NCBI RefSeq assembly: GCF_028209885.1
Contig: NZ_JAQLEM010000011.1
Span: forward strand, 1-64,000
Origin: Collinsella aerofaciens
GTDB taxonomy: Bacteria > Actinomycetota > Coriobacteriia > Coriobacteriales > Coriobacteriaceae
Length of the DNA: 64,000 bases
Direction: 5' to 3'
Part shown: in pieces, positions 28,762-36,893 of the stretch
Position numbering within the stretch: position 1 is the stretch's first letter
Layout of the letters: every line of letters starts with the position of its first letter
Notes under the pieces: generated by a model
Told to the model about the DNA's origin: nothing
The model's database searches: none
What the model saw: only the letters and a program-made list of their open reading frames with translations
Program-made: the position numbers and the translations under genes

Positions 28762-29595
28762 TTAGCCATCAACATGACGTCGATATTCTTGATAGTTCGA
28801 CAGATATGATGAGAATTCCGCCGATGTATCCGAATTTCCCGTCCGCCACGCCTTGTGGTCGATAATCTGGCTCTTGAACCTGTAGTACTCATCGATATAC
28901 GCAATTAGACCGTCGACAGCGATAAGCTGCTCTTCGGGGTAATCGCCCGATCCCCCAACATGGACCATCTCAATCCCAACGGAATAAGAGTTCATGCCGT
29001 AATCGGGGTAACTTCCCCCTATCGGTAACGTTCCGACCTTGTCATCTCTCGAATCATCGATTGTTCCATACTGCTCGTTCTTCCCAGCATCGCCAAAACC
29101 GGCATGGTGCGCGATTTGATCGAGAGGCACACATTGAACGATCGACCCATCTTTTCCAACAACAAAATGAGCCGCTACCTTATTGCCGTTGGACTCCCAC
29201 CAATCGATGACACTTTCAGGGGAAGAATCGCCCTCCGTATCGTGCAAAACGATGTACTTCTGAAACTCAGGACCCTTAGGCCCATGCGCCAAGTCGGCGT
29301 AGTACCGTTCTTGAATGCTTGGCTGAAATTCCGAACCCCCATCGATGGACGAAGAGCGAGATTCGTCTTGCTCTACAACCCCTGAAACCGTGTCAGCAAC
29401 TCTCGCATTGCAGATATCAAGCACATCTCCAACACTATCTGCACAAGCCGCCAGCACGCAATTGCTTCCGCTGGATTTCACGACCTTTCTCACGCCAATA
29501 CGACCGACCAGAACAATTCCCAAGCCGAACAAGAAAACGGCAAGCGCGGAGACGAGCCCCCGCGCCACCCATAAACGCCTAGAGCGAGCTTGCAT
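28762..29595 (-). CDS. Membrane-anchored Amidase_2 peptidoglycan hydrolase (277 aa)
   Basis: An N-acetylmuramoyl-L-alanine amidase-like enzyme that would cleave the bond between MurNAc and the stem peptide. It has one N-terminal TM segment (about 13-31) and a linker. The Amidase_2 domain has zinc ligands recognisable as His118 (YIVLHDTEG) and His247 (SQIIDHKAWRTGNSD), plus a conserved AHHAG segment. The active domain is probably extracytoplasmic. The start overlaps the preceding small gene by 17 nt and has no strong ribosome site, so coupled translation is likely. The family also includes PGRP-like binders, but both zinc histidines are present here. Confidence 0.9.
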   Translation of the reverse strand: MQARSRRLWVARGLVSALAVFLFGLGIVLVGRIGVRKVVKSSGSNCVLAACADSVGDVLDICNARVADTVSGVVEQDESRSSSIDGGSEFQPSIQERYYADLAHGPKGPEFQKYIVLHDTEGDSSPESVIDWWESNGNKVAAHFVVGKDGSIVQCVPLDQIAHHAGFGDAGKNEQYGTIDDSRDDKVGTLPIGGSYPDYGMNSYSVGIEMVHVGGSGDYPEEQLIAVDGLIAYIDEYYRFKSQIIDHKAWRTGNSDTSAEFSSYLSNYQEYRRHVDG

Positions 29596-29842
29596 ACGTG
29601 CTGACTACATCGCATGCCGTACTGATAAGGCCACCCGCCTCGAGCAGCTTTGCCGCTGCCGCTCCAAGCTGCCCAACCGCCTCATTTTGAGCGGTCGAAT
29701 TTGTTCCTTCCATTGCCGCGTTAAGCATGTCATGCAGTGAATCGAGATCGTCCGCCACCGTGACGCACACACCTCGCTGCGTCTCCATCTTCGACACCAA
29801 CGCGTTCAGCTCTGCAACGAGCTGGCCGATGTTCTGACTCAT
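29579..29842 (-). CDS. Small helical protein, WXG100-like in size only (87 aa)
   Basis: An almost entirely helical pattern with a central break (MEGTNST), as in WXG100/ESX substrates, and similar length. It sits beside an FtsK-type ATPase, which is also suggestive. However, the W-x-G motif is absent and no C-terminal YxxxD/E export signal is seen, so the link is only inference. Heptad-like Leu/Ala spacing (LVAELNALVSKMETQ; LGAAAAKLLEAGGLI) suggests a coiled-coil dimer. AAAGGA lies six bases before the ATG. The last 17 nt overlap the amidase gene. Confidence 0.8.
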   Translation of the reverse strand: MSQNIGQLVAELNALVSKMETQRGVCVTVADDLDSLHDMLNAAMEGTNSTAQNEAVGQLGAAAAKLLEAGGLISTACDVVSTYASSL

Positions 29843-29860
29843 TTCTGTTCCTTTCCGTTG

Positions 29861-30448
29861 TCACAACAACCCAAATAGCACATTCGCAATAAGCGAAATT
29901 ACCCCAATACAGCACGCGCATAGAACCGCCGCCTGAGAAAGGCAGCCGCCTTTCGACTCCTCGGCTTTAACGGGAAGAGGATCCGACATCGCCTTCTCTT
30001 CTTCCACCAGAAGACGCTTCCGGTCAAGAGCCGCCCGTCGAGCATCCAGTGCATTTGAAGATCGCTGACTCAACTCGTTCACAGACGTATCTTTTTCAAT
30101 CATCTCGATATAGCAATCGATTTTCTTGATAAGCCCTGATAACGAAGAGGCAAGCTCGGCAGCGTCTTCATTCGACGCAATCGGTCTTACCATGTTCGGA
30201 AGCGCAGCGCCGACGTCCTTCGCGTGACTCCCCGCAAGTCGTTTAGACAATTGCGAAAAAGCTTCCTGTGCTTGATGCGCCAGGCAATCTATCTCCGCTT
30301 TCTTCTTGCCCGCCATGCTCCTCGCAGAGGTCGACTCCCGATCACAACGATCGCACTCCTGCTTAACAAGCTGGGCGGTCGACGCCTCCGATTTCAGAAA
30401 TCGTTCTGCTTCGGACAGATACCTTTCGTACAAATCATCCCTGCCCAT
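29861..30448 (-). CDS. Tail-anchored coiled-coil membrane protein (195 aa)
   Basis: Not assigned to a family. The protein is largely charged and helical, with likely coiled coils (about 1-75 and 100-160). It ends in one C-terminal TM helix (ACCIGVISLIANVLFGLL, about 175-195), so most of it would face the cytoplasm. Eight cysteines, including CDRCDR near residue 33, CGGC-like CLSQ..CACC near the TM, and others, hint at metal binding or lipidation (inference). The start at 30448 follows GGAGGAGGGG; it overlaps the end of the FtsK-like gene by 14 nt. Confidence 0.85.
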   Translation of the reverse strand: MGRDDLYERYLSEAERFLKSEASTAQLVKQECDRCDRESTSARSMAGKKKAEIDCLAHQAQEAFSQLSKRLAGSHAKDVGAALPNMVRPIASNEDAAELASSLSGLIKKIDCYIEMIEKDTSVNELSQRSSNALDARRAALDRKRLLVEEEKAMSDPLPVKAEESKGGCLSQAAVLCACCIGVISLIANVLFGLL

Positions 30449-33140
30449 CGTCGCCCCTCCTCCATAATCGCGTTGCGACAAAGGGCATGAGCTTCATTGA
30501 GGGACGTCCCGAAGAAGCCTCCTTGTAAAGGACCCGGTTCTCTTGCCCGTTCCACTGGCACAGCGGGCCATCCAACTGCTTCGCTGCGACATTCGAGCCA
30601 AACAGACACGCCACGCCGTCAAAAGACGACAGTCCCGATGAACCCAACTGCGCTGAAAGCGCTACGGGGTTTTGCCAATGGCAGACAAAGTGGATTCCGT
30701 GCATAGGAGCCTCACGGAATACCTTTTGAATCTTCTGCTGAGCACCAAAGTCGAAAGATCCTAGTGAGTCCGCATTCGGCACCAACACAAACCGCTCCCG
30801 CCCACATTCTTCCCCGACATCATTTCTCTGAAGACAATTGGTAATCCATGCAGCCGCTTCGTCCGAAGGCACGACCTCCGGAGAAACCCCCGCACGAGCG
30901 CATATCTCCAGAGTCGAATTAGAAACATGGCGCGCGCCATCCTCCACTACAGTAAACTCAGCGCCTCGCTCATAGCGTGCAAGCGATAAAACAAGCGTTT
31001 CCATAACGCACGCCGCAAGATCGACAGAATTCGGAAGATCACCGAGCCCTGGCAGCGTTCCCCTGCCCACAAGAGCGATATTGCTTCCCGCAGCTCTTTC
31101 AAACGGGAAATATATCGGTGCCAACCCAGCAGAAACACCCCGGCCAAGCAAGGCGCTCGGCACGTTACCTGAATCTATGTCGTTCTGCTCAAGGAGGACC
31201 TCAGTCAACTCCGGCAGAGTGCTTCCGTCGAAAACCACCGGTTCATCAAGGTGCTCTTTTGGCATTGCATAGAACTTGTTCCTGAGACTGTCCAACGTGG
31301 CATCCTCAGCAAACGGCGTAAGCACCGTCACATTTGCGCTCGGATTTCCGTAATCTTCGTTCAGAATCGCCTGTCCCCTGAACCTTAGACTAGCAGCTGC
31401 CTCGTTAAAGGGTCCGAAAGTCGCCCGCGACTCCGCCGGCGAGTTTTTCAGTCCGATACGGATAGGAAACTGTGCGAAGAACTTGCCCTGGGAAATGGCA
31501 AGATTGGTTATCCCGCCGATACTTTGTGACGCCAATATCACGTGAATACCGTATGCACGATAGAGGCGAACGATGCGTTCCAAAAGTTCACAGGCTTCCT
31601 TGCCTCTCGCGCCTTCTAGAAATAGCTGGAACTCATCAATGACCACAACGATACGCGGCATCTTATTCCCGCTATTGCGCCGATACTTGAGCAGATTATC
31701 TCCGTAAGGCTTGATCGCAGCGGCCCTCCGTTTGGCCTCGGCGGCTATGGAATTCAGCACATCCATGGCAAAGTCTTCATCGGCCTCAAGCCCAAATGCC
31801 TTTACCTGCGGTAGATACTCGGGGGAATCCGGCGTGGGAGCCATGGGAAACAGGGTAACGCCCTCTTTGAAATCAAACAGATAGAGTTCCAACTCGTCGG
31901 GAGAATACCTGGCACACAAACCGTAGATGATATCTTTCAACAGATTCGATTTACCCTGTCCGACCGCGCCGGTTATCAGTGCATTATGTCTTTGAGTCTC
32001 ATTCGAGCCAATCGTGACATCAACCGTCTGGGTTCCACGCAGACCCAGCGAGAACGTGACTCCATCCTCGCTCGTCTCCATCCAATACTCCGCGGGAAGC
32101 ACCGACTCGATCTTTACTTCGGGCAACCGCAGCTCTGCCGCTGATCGGGCCATCCGCTCCGCGGCTTGCGCCGATTCAATCGTGTCAAGCTCGTAGAGCT
32201 CAACATCGTAGCCATCGTGACCCAGCCATCGGGCATGACTGCCCGAGAATAGTTCGAGACGCTCCGAAACAGGATAGGAACGTTTCTTCTCGCAATACCA
32301 TTTGGGCAAGTCGTCCATCTTAGGTTGTATCATTAGGAAAGAAGCGCCTGCCTTTGGGGCCGCCTTCATCAGCGAGCAGATACGGTCGTATTGCTCGGCA
32401 GCCATTCCCATCGGCATATCGTGGATCACAACGAGCTGGTACTTCTCGACCGGCATTCCGACCCGTTGGTGATATACCGCCAGGCTCTCATCGTCTGACA
32501 GTAACTCGTTGTTGATTTGCGTCACACGGTCGGTCAGCTCGTTAAGTAAGGCGTCGAGTTCGCCTCTCGAATGCAAATACCTGACCGCTGTCTCGCCTTG
32601 CCCGTTCCGGCCAATCGTCGAAAAAGGAGCCTCGATGTTTTTGAGTGCCGGGTCAAAACTAATGATTTCAACTTGCGACGCTGAAGTCGATAAAAGCGTC
32701 TTGGCCTCTACCTCGCGTACTACCCCGTCTGAAATGCAGCCCTCGCCTGAAACCGACATCACGATATTGCCATGACCAAGCAACGGAACGATAAAGGGCA
32801 CCGTAAACAAATCGTCGCGTTTTGAAGTTTTCGACATCGATCCAATCTGGATATACTCGGCGGCATTGAGGGCCGAGCCTTCCTCGATCGCCAGCAACTC
32901 GTCAACGGTATCCTGCACTCGCTTTTTCAAAAGGGCGTTGCGGCGCTTCTCCCGGATGCTGAGTTTATTGAGCGCTCGTGTTTTTGCCTCCTGTCTCTCC
33001 TTCAGCGTCATCTGCAGCCACGTATCAACGGAGGCAGATTGGGATTCACAAGCTCCCAGCAGATGAGCCTGGCATTCCTTGACCTCGCTGAGCGCTTGCC
33101 TCATTTCGGCATAGGTCTCTTCCAGCGACATATTGGCCAT
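30435..33140 (-). CDS. Soluble FtsK/SpoIIIE-type ATPase (901 aa)
   Basis: An N-terminal coiled coil (about 5-90) and a mixed domain precede an FtsK/HerA-type motor. Walker A is GAVGQGKSN (about 388-396), followed by LYLFDFKEG, Walker B RIVVVIDEFQ (about 495-504) and VILASQS. A second, C-terminal motor-like domain keeps the fold but its P-loop reads LVGRGTLPGLG (about 690) without GK[ST], so it is probably inactive. This resembles the EssC/EccC layout of type VII secretion ATPases, but there are no TM helices, FHA domains or gamma DNA-recognition domain. The gene is joined to grpE-like by TGATG. Confidence 0.92.
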   Translation of the reverse strand: MANMSLEETYAEMRQALSEVKECQAHLLGACESQSASVDTWLQMTLKERQEAKTRALNKLSIREKRRNALLKKRVQDTVDELLAIEEGSALNAAEYIQIGSMSKTSKRDDLFTVPFIVPLLGHGNIVMSVSGEGCISDGVVREVEAKTLLSTSASQVEIISFDPALKNIEAPFSTIGRNGQGETAVRYLHSRGELDALLNELTDRVTQINNELLSDDESLAVYHQRVGMPVEKYQLVVIHDMPMGMAAEQYDRICSLMKAAPKAGASFLMIQPKMDDLPKWYCEKKRSYPVSERLELFSGSHARWLGHDGYDVELYELDTIESAQAAERMARSAAELRLPEVKIESVLPAEYWMETSEDGVTFSLGLRGTQTVDVTIGSNETQRHNALITGAVGQGKSNLLKDIIYGLCARYSPDELELYLFDFKEGVTLFPMAPTPDSPEYLPQVKAFGLEADEDFAMDVLNSIAAEAKRRAAAIKPYGDNLLKYRRNSGNKMPRIVVVIDEFQLFLEGARGKEACELLERIVRLYRAYGIHVILASQSIGGITNLAISQGKFFAQFPIRIGLKNSPAESRATFGPFNEAAASLRFRGQAILNEDYGNPSANVTVLTPFAEDATLDSLRNKFYAMPKEHLDEPVVFDGSTLPELTEVLLEQNDIDSGNVPSALLGRGVSAGLAPIYFPFERAAGSNIALVGRGTLPGLGDLPNSVDLAACVMETLVLSLARYERGAEFTVVEDGARHVSNSTLEICARAGVSPEVVPSDEAAAWITNCLQRNDVGEECGRERFVLVPNADSLGSFDFGAQQKIQKVFREAPMHGIHFVCHWQNPVALSAQLGSSGLSSFDGVACLFGSNVAAKQLDGPLCQWNGQENRVLYKEASSGRPSMKLMPFVATRLWRRGDDGQG

Positions 33141-33586
33141 CAGTCCTCTTCGTGCCGAAAGACAACCACTCGCGCTGGACGGAGAAGTCTTCCACCAATC
33201 CTGTAACCGTCTCGCTCTACGCGAGCCACCTTTCCATCTTTGAAGGCGTCGTCTGTCTTAATCAATCCAACGATTTCATGCTCATGTAGGTTAACTGTCT
33301 CGTCGCACAGAACAGACTCAAGCCCGTAATGGCTACAAACCTCGATAATCTCATCCGCAATCGAAGACCTCAAGTCCTCTGACAGCGGCTCATTCTTAAC
33401 TCTATCAACAGCAAGCAGCAGCTCACTGAATAATCCTGCATAAGCTTCGCCAGTGGCCAGGTCTTTGATTTTTCTTGAATCTGATTTGAGAGAAGCGAGA
33501 GACGCTCTGAGCCGTTCTGCACAGTCAATAATTGCTTGGCGATCCATCTCCAAGCTGTCGAGTGCTTGGTCCCAGCGCACGTCCAT
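33140..33586 (-). CDS. Minimal GrpE-like nucleotide exchange factor (148 aa)
   Basis: The C-terminal half matches the GrpE beta domain (HEHEIVGLIKTDDAFKDGKV ... RDGYRIGGRLLRPARVVV). The preceding helices (AYAGLFSELLLAVDRVKNE) match the GrpE four-helix region. The long N-terminal coiled coil is much reduced compared with the housekeeping GrpE at 9585-10427. The start at 33586 overlaps the J-like gene stop (TAATG), and its own stop overlaps the FtsK-like start. It is presumably dedicated to the Hsp70 encoded two genes upstream (inference). Confidence 0.85.
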   Translation of the reverse strand: MDVRWDQALDSLEMDRQAIIDCAERLRASLASLKSDSRKIKDLATGEAYAGLFSELLLAVDRVKNEPLSEDLRSSIADEIIEVCSHYGLESVLCDETVNLHEHEIVGLIKTDDAFKDGKVARVERDGYRIGGRLLRPARVVVFRHEED

Positions 33587-34695
33587 TATTGGAGCCCCGT
33601 CCTCTTTGCAAGCTCTCCTAATTTGCGGGCATTGATCATCCATCCGGTCGGTACAACAAAGAAGAATGCATACAGGAGCAGCCCAAAGAACAGAACGAGC
33701 GTCAAGAGAGCGCCACTTGACCCGCTTATCATAAATAAGAAGGTCAAGCCGCAGAGAATCCAAAACCATCGGGCCGGTGCAATGTAGTGCCTTTTACGCG
33801 CCCAGTCGATAAGGCCCTCCATTTTCTCAATCCATTCCTCATCAGCCTTGTCGATATTTCCCAACGCGCGCATTTCACTAACGACAAGTTCAGCATGCTG
33901 GATTTGTTTCATATTGGTGAAATAGCCAGCATTATCCTTTGAGCTCATTTTGTTCTCGACATCCGTCTCTAGACACCGGCATAACGAGCTTAGGACGGGT
34001 CCATAATCCGGATGTGCCTCATGAAGATTGCGCGCCATAGTGAGGGCCTGGTCAAATTTCCCCTGAAGATAACGCGCATCAACCAAGCGCGCCATAATCG
34101 TATAGTCGCTCTTATCAATCTGCTGGGCCTTCAGAAACTCAGCCTCGGCGTCTGCGTATTTATCAATCATTATGTACGAGTCGCCCAACAGCCTATGAGC
34201 GGTCGCCTGATTCGAGCCAAGCTTCAGCAACTCAGATGCAGCAAAAATGGATTCGTCATACTTGTCCATCGAATATGCTGCCAGAGCCCACACAAGCCAT
34301 GCTTCCGCATCGGTTGAGCAATTCCTTGTTGCCTCCCTAGCGGCAAAACAAGCGTTGGCACTCTGACCGTTTTTGAAATAATCTTTCGCTTCTGATGTCC
34401 AGTCTTTCTCGGCGGTTGCAGCACGGGCGTCTTTTTCCAGGTCCCTCTTGCTGTCACTCTTCCCGCTATCATATGTGGCATCGTATTCCAAGCGTTTTGA
34501 ACTGTTGTGAAACAACGAATCTGCTTCATTTAAGAGCTGCATCATCCTTTCGGCGTTTGCTCTTTGCATAGCATCCGGAGATCCTTCGAGGCGCCTGAAG
34601 CGCTTTCGTGTTTTCTTAATCGCCTCTTCAATCTCCTCAATCGGCGCATTCTTTTCCAGTTCGAGAATTTCATAGTAGTCAACAAATTCTTCCAT
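33586..34695 (-). CDS. J-like/TPR membrane protein lacking HPD (369 aa)
   Basis: The N-terminal ~75 residues follow the J-domain helix pattern (YYEILELEKNAPIEEIEEAI ... ADSLFHNSSKRLEYD). The HPD tripeptide between helices II and III is replaced (RRLEGSPDA). A TPR-like helical array follows (about 100-250; AEAWLVWALAAYSMDKYDES, ATAHRLLGDSYIMIDKYADA). Two hydrophobic segments close the protein (about 315-350; WFWILCGLTFLFMI, LLTLVLFFGLLLYAFFF). The J-like and TPR parts therefore probably face the cytoplasm, tethered to the membrane. It lies 9 nt after the Hsp70 gene. Confidence 0.88.
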   Translation of the reverse strand: MEEFVDYYEILELEKNAPIEEIEEAIKKTRKRFRRLEGSPDAMQRANAERMMQLLNEADSLFHNSSKRLEYDATYDSGKSDSKRDLEKDARAATAEKDWTSEAKDYFKNGQSANACFAAREATRNCSTDAEAWLVWALAAYSMDKYDESIFAASELLKLGSNQATAHRLLGDSYIMIDKYADAEAEFLKAQQIDKSDYTIMARLVDARYLQGKFDQALTMARNLHEAHPDYGPVLSSLCRCLETDVENKMSSKDNAGYFTNMKQIQHAELVVSEMRALGNIDKADEEWIEKMEGLIDWARKRHYIAPARWFWILCGLTFLFMISGSSGALLTLVLFFGLLLYAFFFVVPTGWMINARKLGELAKRTGLQ

Positions 34696-34704
34696 CAGTG
34701 TCCC

Positions 34705-36264
34705 CTATCCAATTTCGATGTTCTTCATCTTGTTAACGGCGGCATCAAGTTGCCGCTCGTCCATATTCGCCACACGGTCGATTTCGAACTCGCCATACAG
34801 CTGGCCGCTCTCCCCGTCATATAGACGGATATGCACCGTCTGTTCTTTGTCGTATTCGTAAACCACGCGGACGGGAGATCCCTTGGGCAACCCGGGCGGA
34901 AGCGGTATTTCCTTTGAACCGATAATGACCACAAAGTTCAAGTCTGGGTCATCGCCTTGTGTCACCTGAACATCGACGTACGACTGGTTCTCGCTCACCG
35001 TTGCTGCGTCCTGTGAATAACTCCCCGGCACGGGTGAATTCCTCGGAATCACGACATTGTTGTAGTCTTTGCCGTCTTTCCCGAGCATCACAACCCCCAA
35101 AGGTTGCGAGGTAACATCGGCAATGACTACGCTCGGAGCCGTAAAGAGGGGCATATCCGGCAAACTATTTTCCGCCGATCCTGCCACGTCAATGCTCGAT
35201 TCCATTTCTATTGCGGCCTGAACGGCAGCCCCCATGGCGACAGCCTCATCGGGATTTACCCCAAGCTCGGGTTTCATCCCCGAAATATCTTCGATTAACT
35301 TGTGTACCATTGGCATACGCGTTGAGCCACCAACGAGGACCACATGATCGATCTGGCCCCATGAATAACCGGTGTCCTCGAGCACGTCCTCGACCAGCTC
35401 CTGCGTTCGATTCAGGAGTGACCTACTCGCCCGCTCGAAATCTTCGCGAGAAATAGCCACACGATAAGGCTTTCCGTCTTTCGAAATGTGAAGGTTGGCT
35501 TTTGCCACGTTCGAAAGAGTGCGCTTAACCATTTCGCATTTCTCTCGAAGCTCGGCACTTATCAGATAATCCTCGAGAACATTACCAGCGCCCTGTTTCG
35601 AGAGCTCTTCTGCCACAAACGACATTAGAGCGTTATCGAAATCGAATCCGCCCAAGTTCCTATCGTCATCGGTTCCGATAACCGTAAAGCAACCGTCCTC
35701 TATCTTAAGAAGCGTCACGTCGAACGTTCCGCCGCCCAGATCATAGACAAGCGTGACGCCGTTCTTCTCGGTATCGAGACCAAAAGAAAGGGCTGCGGCC
35801 GTCGGTTCATTCAACACGCGAAGCACTTTGGTGCCCGCAATTACACCTGCCTGCTTTGTCGCAGTTCTTCTTGCATCATCAAAATATGCGGGAACCGTAA
35901 TCACGGCTCCGCATACTTCTTCTCCAAGTGCCTGCTCGGCATCTTGCAATAATTTTTTGACAATAAGGGAGGAAACCTCTTCTGCAGAGTAGGAAACGCC
36001 CGAGTCGGAGTCGAATCTCCAATCCGGATTTCCCATCTGCCGTTTAACGAACTGGACAACATTATCGGGATCACTTGCCGCCGAATGCTTGGCCATCGTT
36101 CCAACAAGCGGCTCGTCTTTTCCGTCAAATGATTGGAATAAAACAACCGAAGGTGTAGTCGGTTCTCCGTCCGCATTCTTCAGTATTTCGGGAAGTCCAT
36201 CGTCTCCCAACACAGCGACGGCCGAATAGGTCGTCCCAAGATCGATTCCAACAACTCTCCCCAT
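34705..36264 (-). CDS. Lidless Hsp70 (DnaK-like, 519 aa)
   Basis: A second Hsp70. The nucleotide-binding domain is complete: [51 protein letters not shown] beta substrate domain follows (about 390-500). The protein ends about 110 residues short of housekeeping DnaK, so the alpha-helical lid and acidic tail are missing. The ATG at 36264 has GAGG ten bases upstream. First gene of the eight-gene operon, with a good promoter just upstream. Codon choice looks less GC-biased than in dnaK at 10430-12322, as if acquired horizontally. Confidence 0.93.
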   Translation of the reverse strand: MGRVVGIDLGTTYSAVAVLGDDGLPEILKNADGEPTTPSVVLFQSFDGKDEPLVGTMAKHSAASDPDNVVQFVKRQMGNPDWRFDSDSGVSYSAEEVSSLIVKKLLQDAEQALGEEVCGAVITVPAYFDDARRTATKQAGVIAGTKVLRVLNEPTAAALSFGLDTEKNGVTLVYDLGGGTFDVTLLKIEDGCFTVIGTDDDRNLGGFDFDNALMSFVAEELSKQGAGNVLEDYLISAELREKCEMVKRTLSNVAKANLHISKDGKPYRVAISREDFERASRSLLNRTQELVEDVLEDTGYSWGQIDHVVLVGGSTRMPMVHKLIEDISGMKPELGVNPDEAVAMGAAVQAAIEMESSIDVAGSAENSLPDMPLFTAPSVVIADVTSQPLGVVMLGKDGKDYNNVVIPRNSPVPGSYSQDAATVSENQSYVDVQVTQGDDPDLNFVVIIGSKEIPLPPGLPKGSPVRVVYEYDKEQTVHIRLYDGESGQLYGEFEIDRVANMDERQLDAAVNKMKNIEIG

Positions 36265-36301
36265 AGCCACCATTCCTCGATGTCTATTTCTATTGGTTTT
36301 G

Positions 36302-36359
36302 AGTTTATTCATATTAGACTTTATGTCAATTATTGCACCTAAGAACAATTCAGTTAGAC
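36302..36359. promoter_or_regulatory. Promoter of the Hsp70/FtsK operon with candidate XRE operators
   Basis: Minus strand: TTGACA (36324-36329), 16-nt spacer, TAAACT (36302-36307). On the plus strand TTAGAC occurs at 36314-36319, leading into TGTCAA, and again at 36354-36359, followed by TTTGACC, 40 nt apart. One copy overlaps the -35. These may be binding sites for the divergent XRE regulator. Confidence 0.6.
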
Positions 36360-36413
36360 ATTTGACCGGCGTTGAAATGCAAAGTTGCTCTTGATTATTC
36401 AGACGGGAGCGAC

Positions 36414-36755
36414 ATGGATGAGACTAGTAGACATACCGCACTCGCCAGAATCCGCAAAAAGTCAGGGCTTACTCAGCTTCAAATTGCGGACAGTCTTGGC
36501 GTTAGCAAGGCGACATATAGTGCATGGGAAACAGGTCGAGCAAAACTAGGAGAAGACCGCATTGTTGCATTGTGCGATCTCTTTGGATGCACGCCCAACG
36601 ATATCCTTGGCTATACCAAAGATCCAGACGGAAGCCCTGCGTTTTTTACCGCTCAGGAAGACGAATATCTATCGCTCTTCAAAGCCCTGCCGCCAAACAT
36701 CAAGGCCGACATTCTTGACATCATGCGTTATACGACAAAGGCCTGGAGACTCTAG
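36414..36755 (+). CDS. XRE-family transcriptional regulator (113 aa)
   Basis: An HTH_3 domain (about 10-65; ARIRKKSGLTQLQIADSLGVSKATYSAWETGRAKL) and a short C-terminal helical extension. The ATG at 36414 is four bases past GGGAG; the frame extends further upstream, but without a ribosome site. It is divergent from the Hsp70/FtsK operon with 149 nt between them, so it is probably its regulator and probably autoregulated (inference). Confidence 0.88.
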   Translation: MDETSRHTALARIRKKSGLTQLQIADSLGVSKATYSAWETGRAKLGEDRIVALCDLFGCTPNDILGYTKDPDGSPAFFTAQEDEYLSLFKALPPNIKADILDIMRYTTKAWRL

Positions 36756-36795
36756 GGCTTCTCTTTTGGCATCATGAATGTTAACTAGATATAAT

Positions 36796-36864
36796 GTCCG
36801 ACTTGCACAATCTAAATCGTCCAACTTGCACAATCTAAATCGTCCAACTTGCACAAATCAACGG
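36796..36864 (+). repeat. Three 23-bp tandem repeats before the AAA/DUF4143 gene
   Basis: Units at 36796-36818, 36819-36841 and 36842-36864 share GTCC(G/A)ACTTGCACAA. The first two continue TCTAAATC; the third diverges at its end. TATAAT occurs just before (36790-36795) and just after (36865-36870) the array. The array may be an operator set or expression rheostat for the ATPase gene starting at 36894. Confidence 0.75.
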
Positions 36865-36893
36865 TATAATACCCTGCTAGCAAGGAGGGTGAC

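Noticed and set aside
29579..29842. True WXG100 (ESX) protein
   Set aside because: Size and helicity fit, but there is no W-x-G turn and no export signal; kept only as a comparison.
36796..36864. CRISPR-like direct repeats
   Set aside because: The 23-bp units are contiguous with no spacers.
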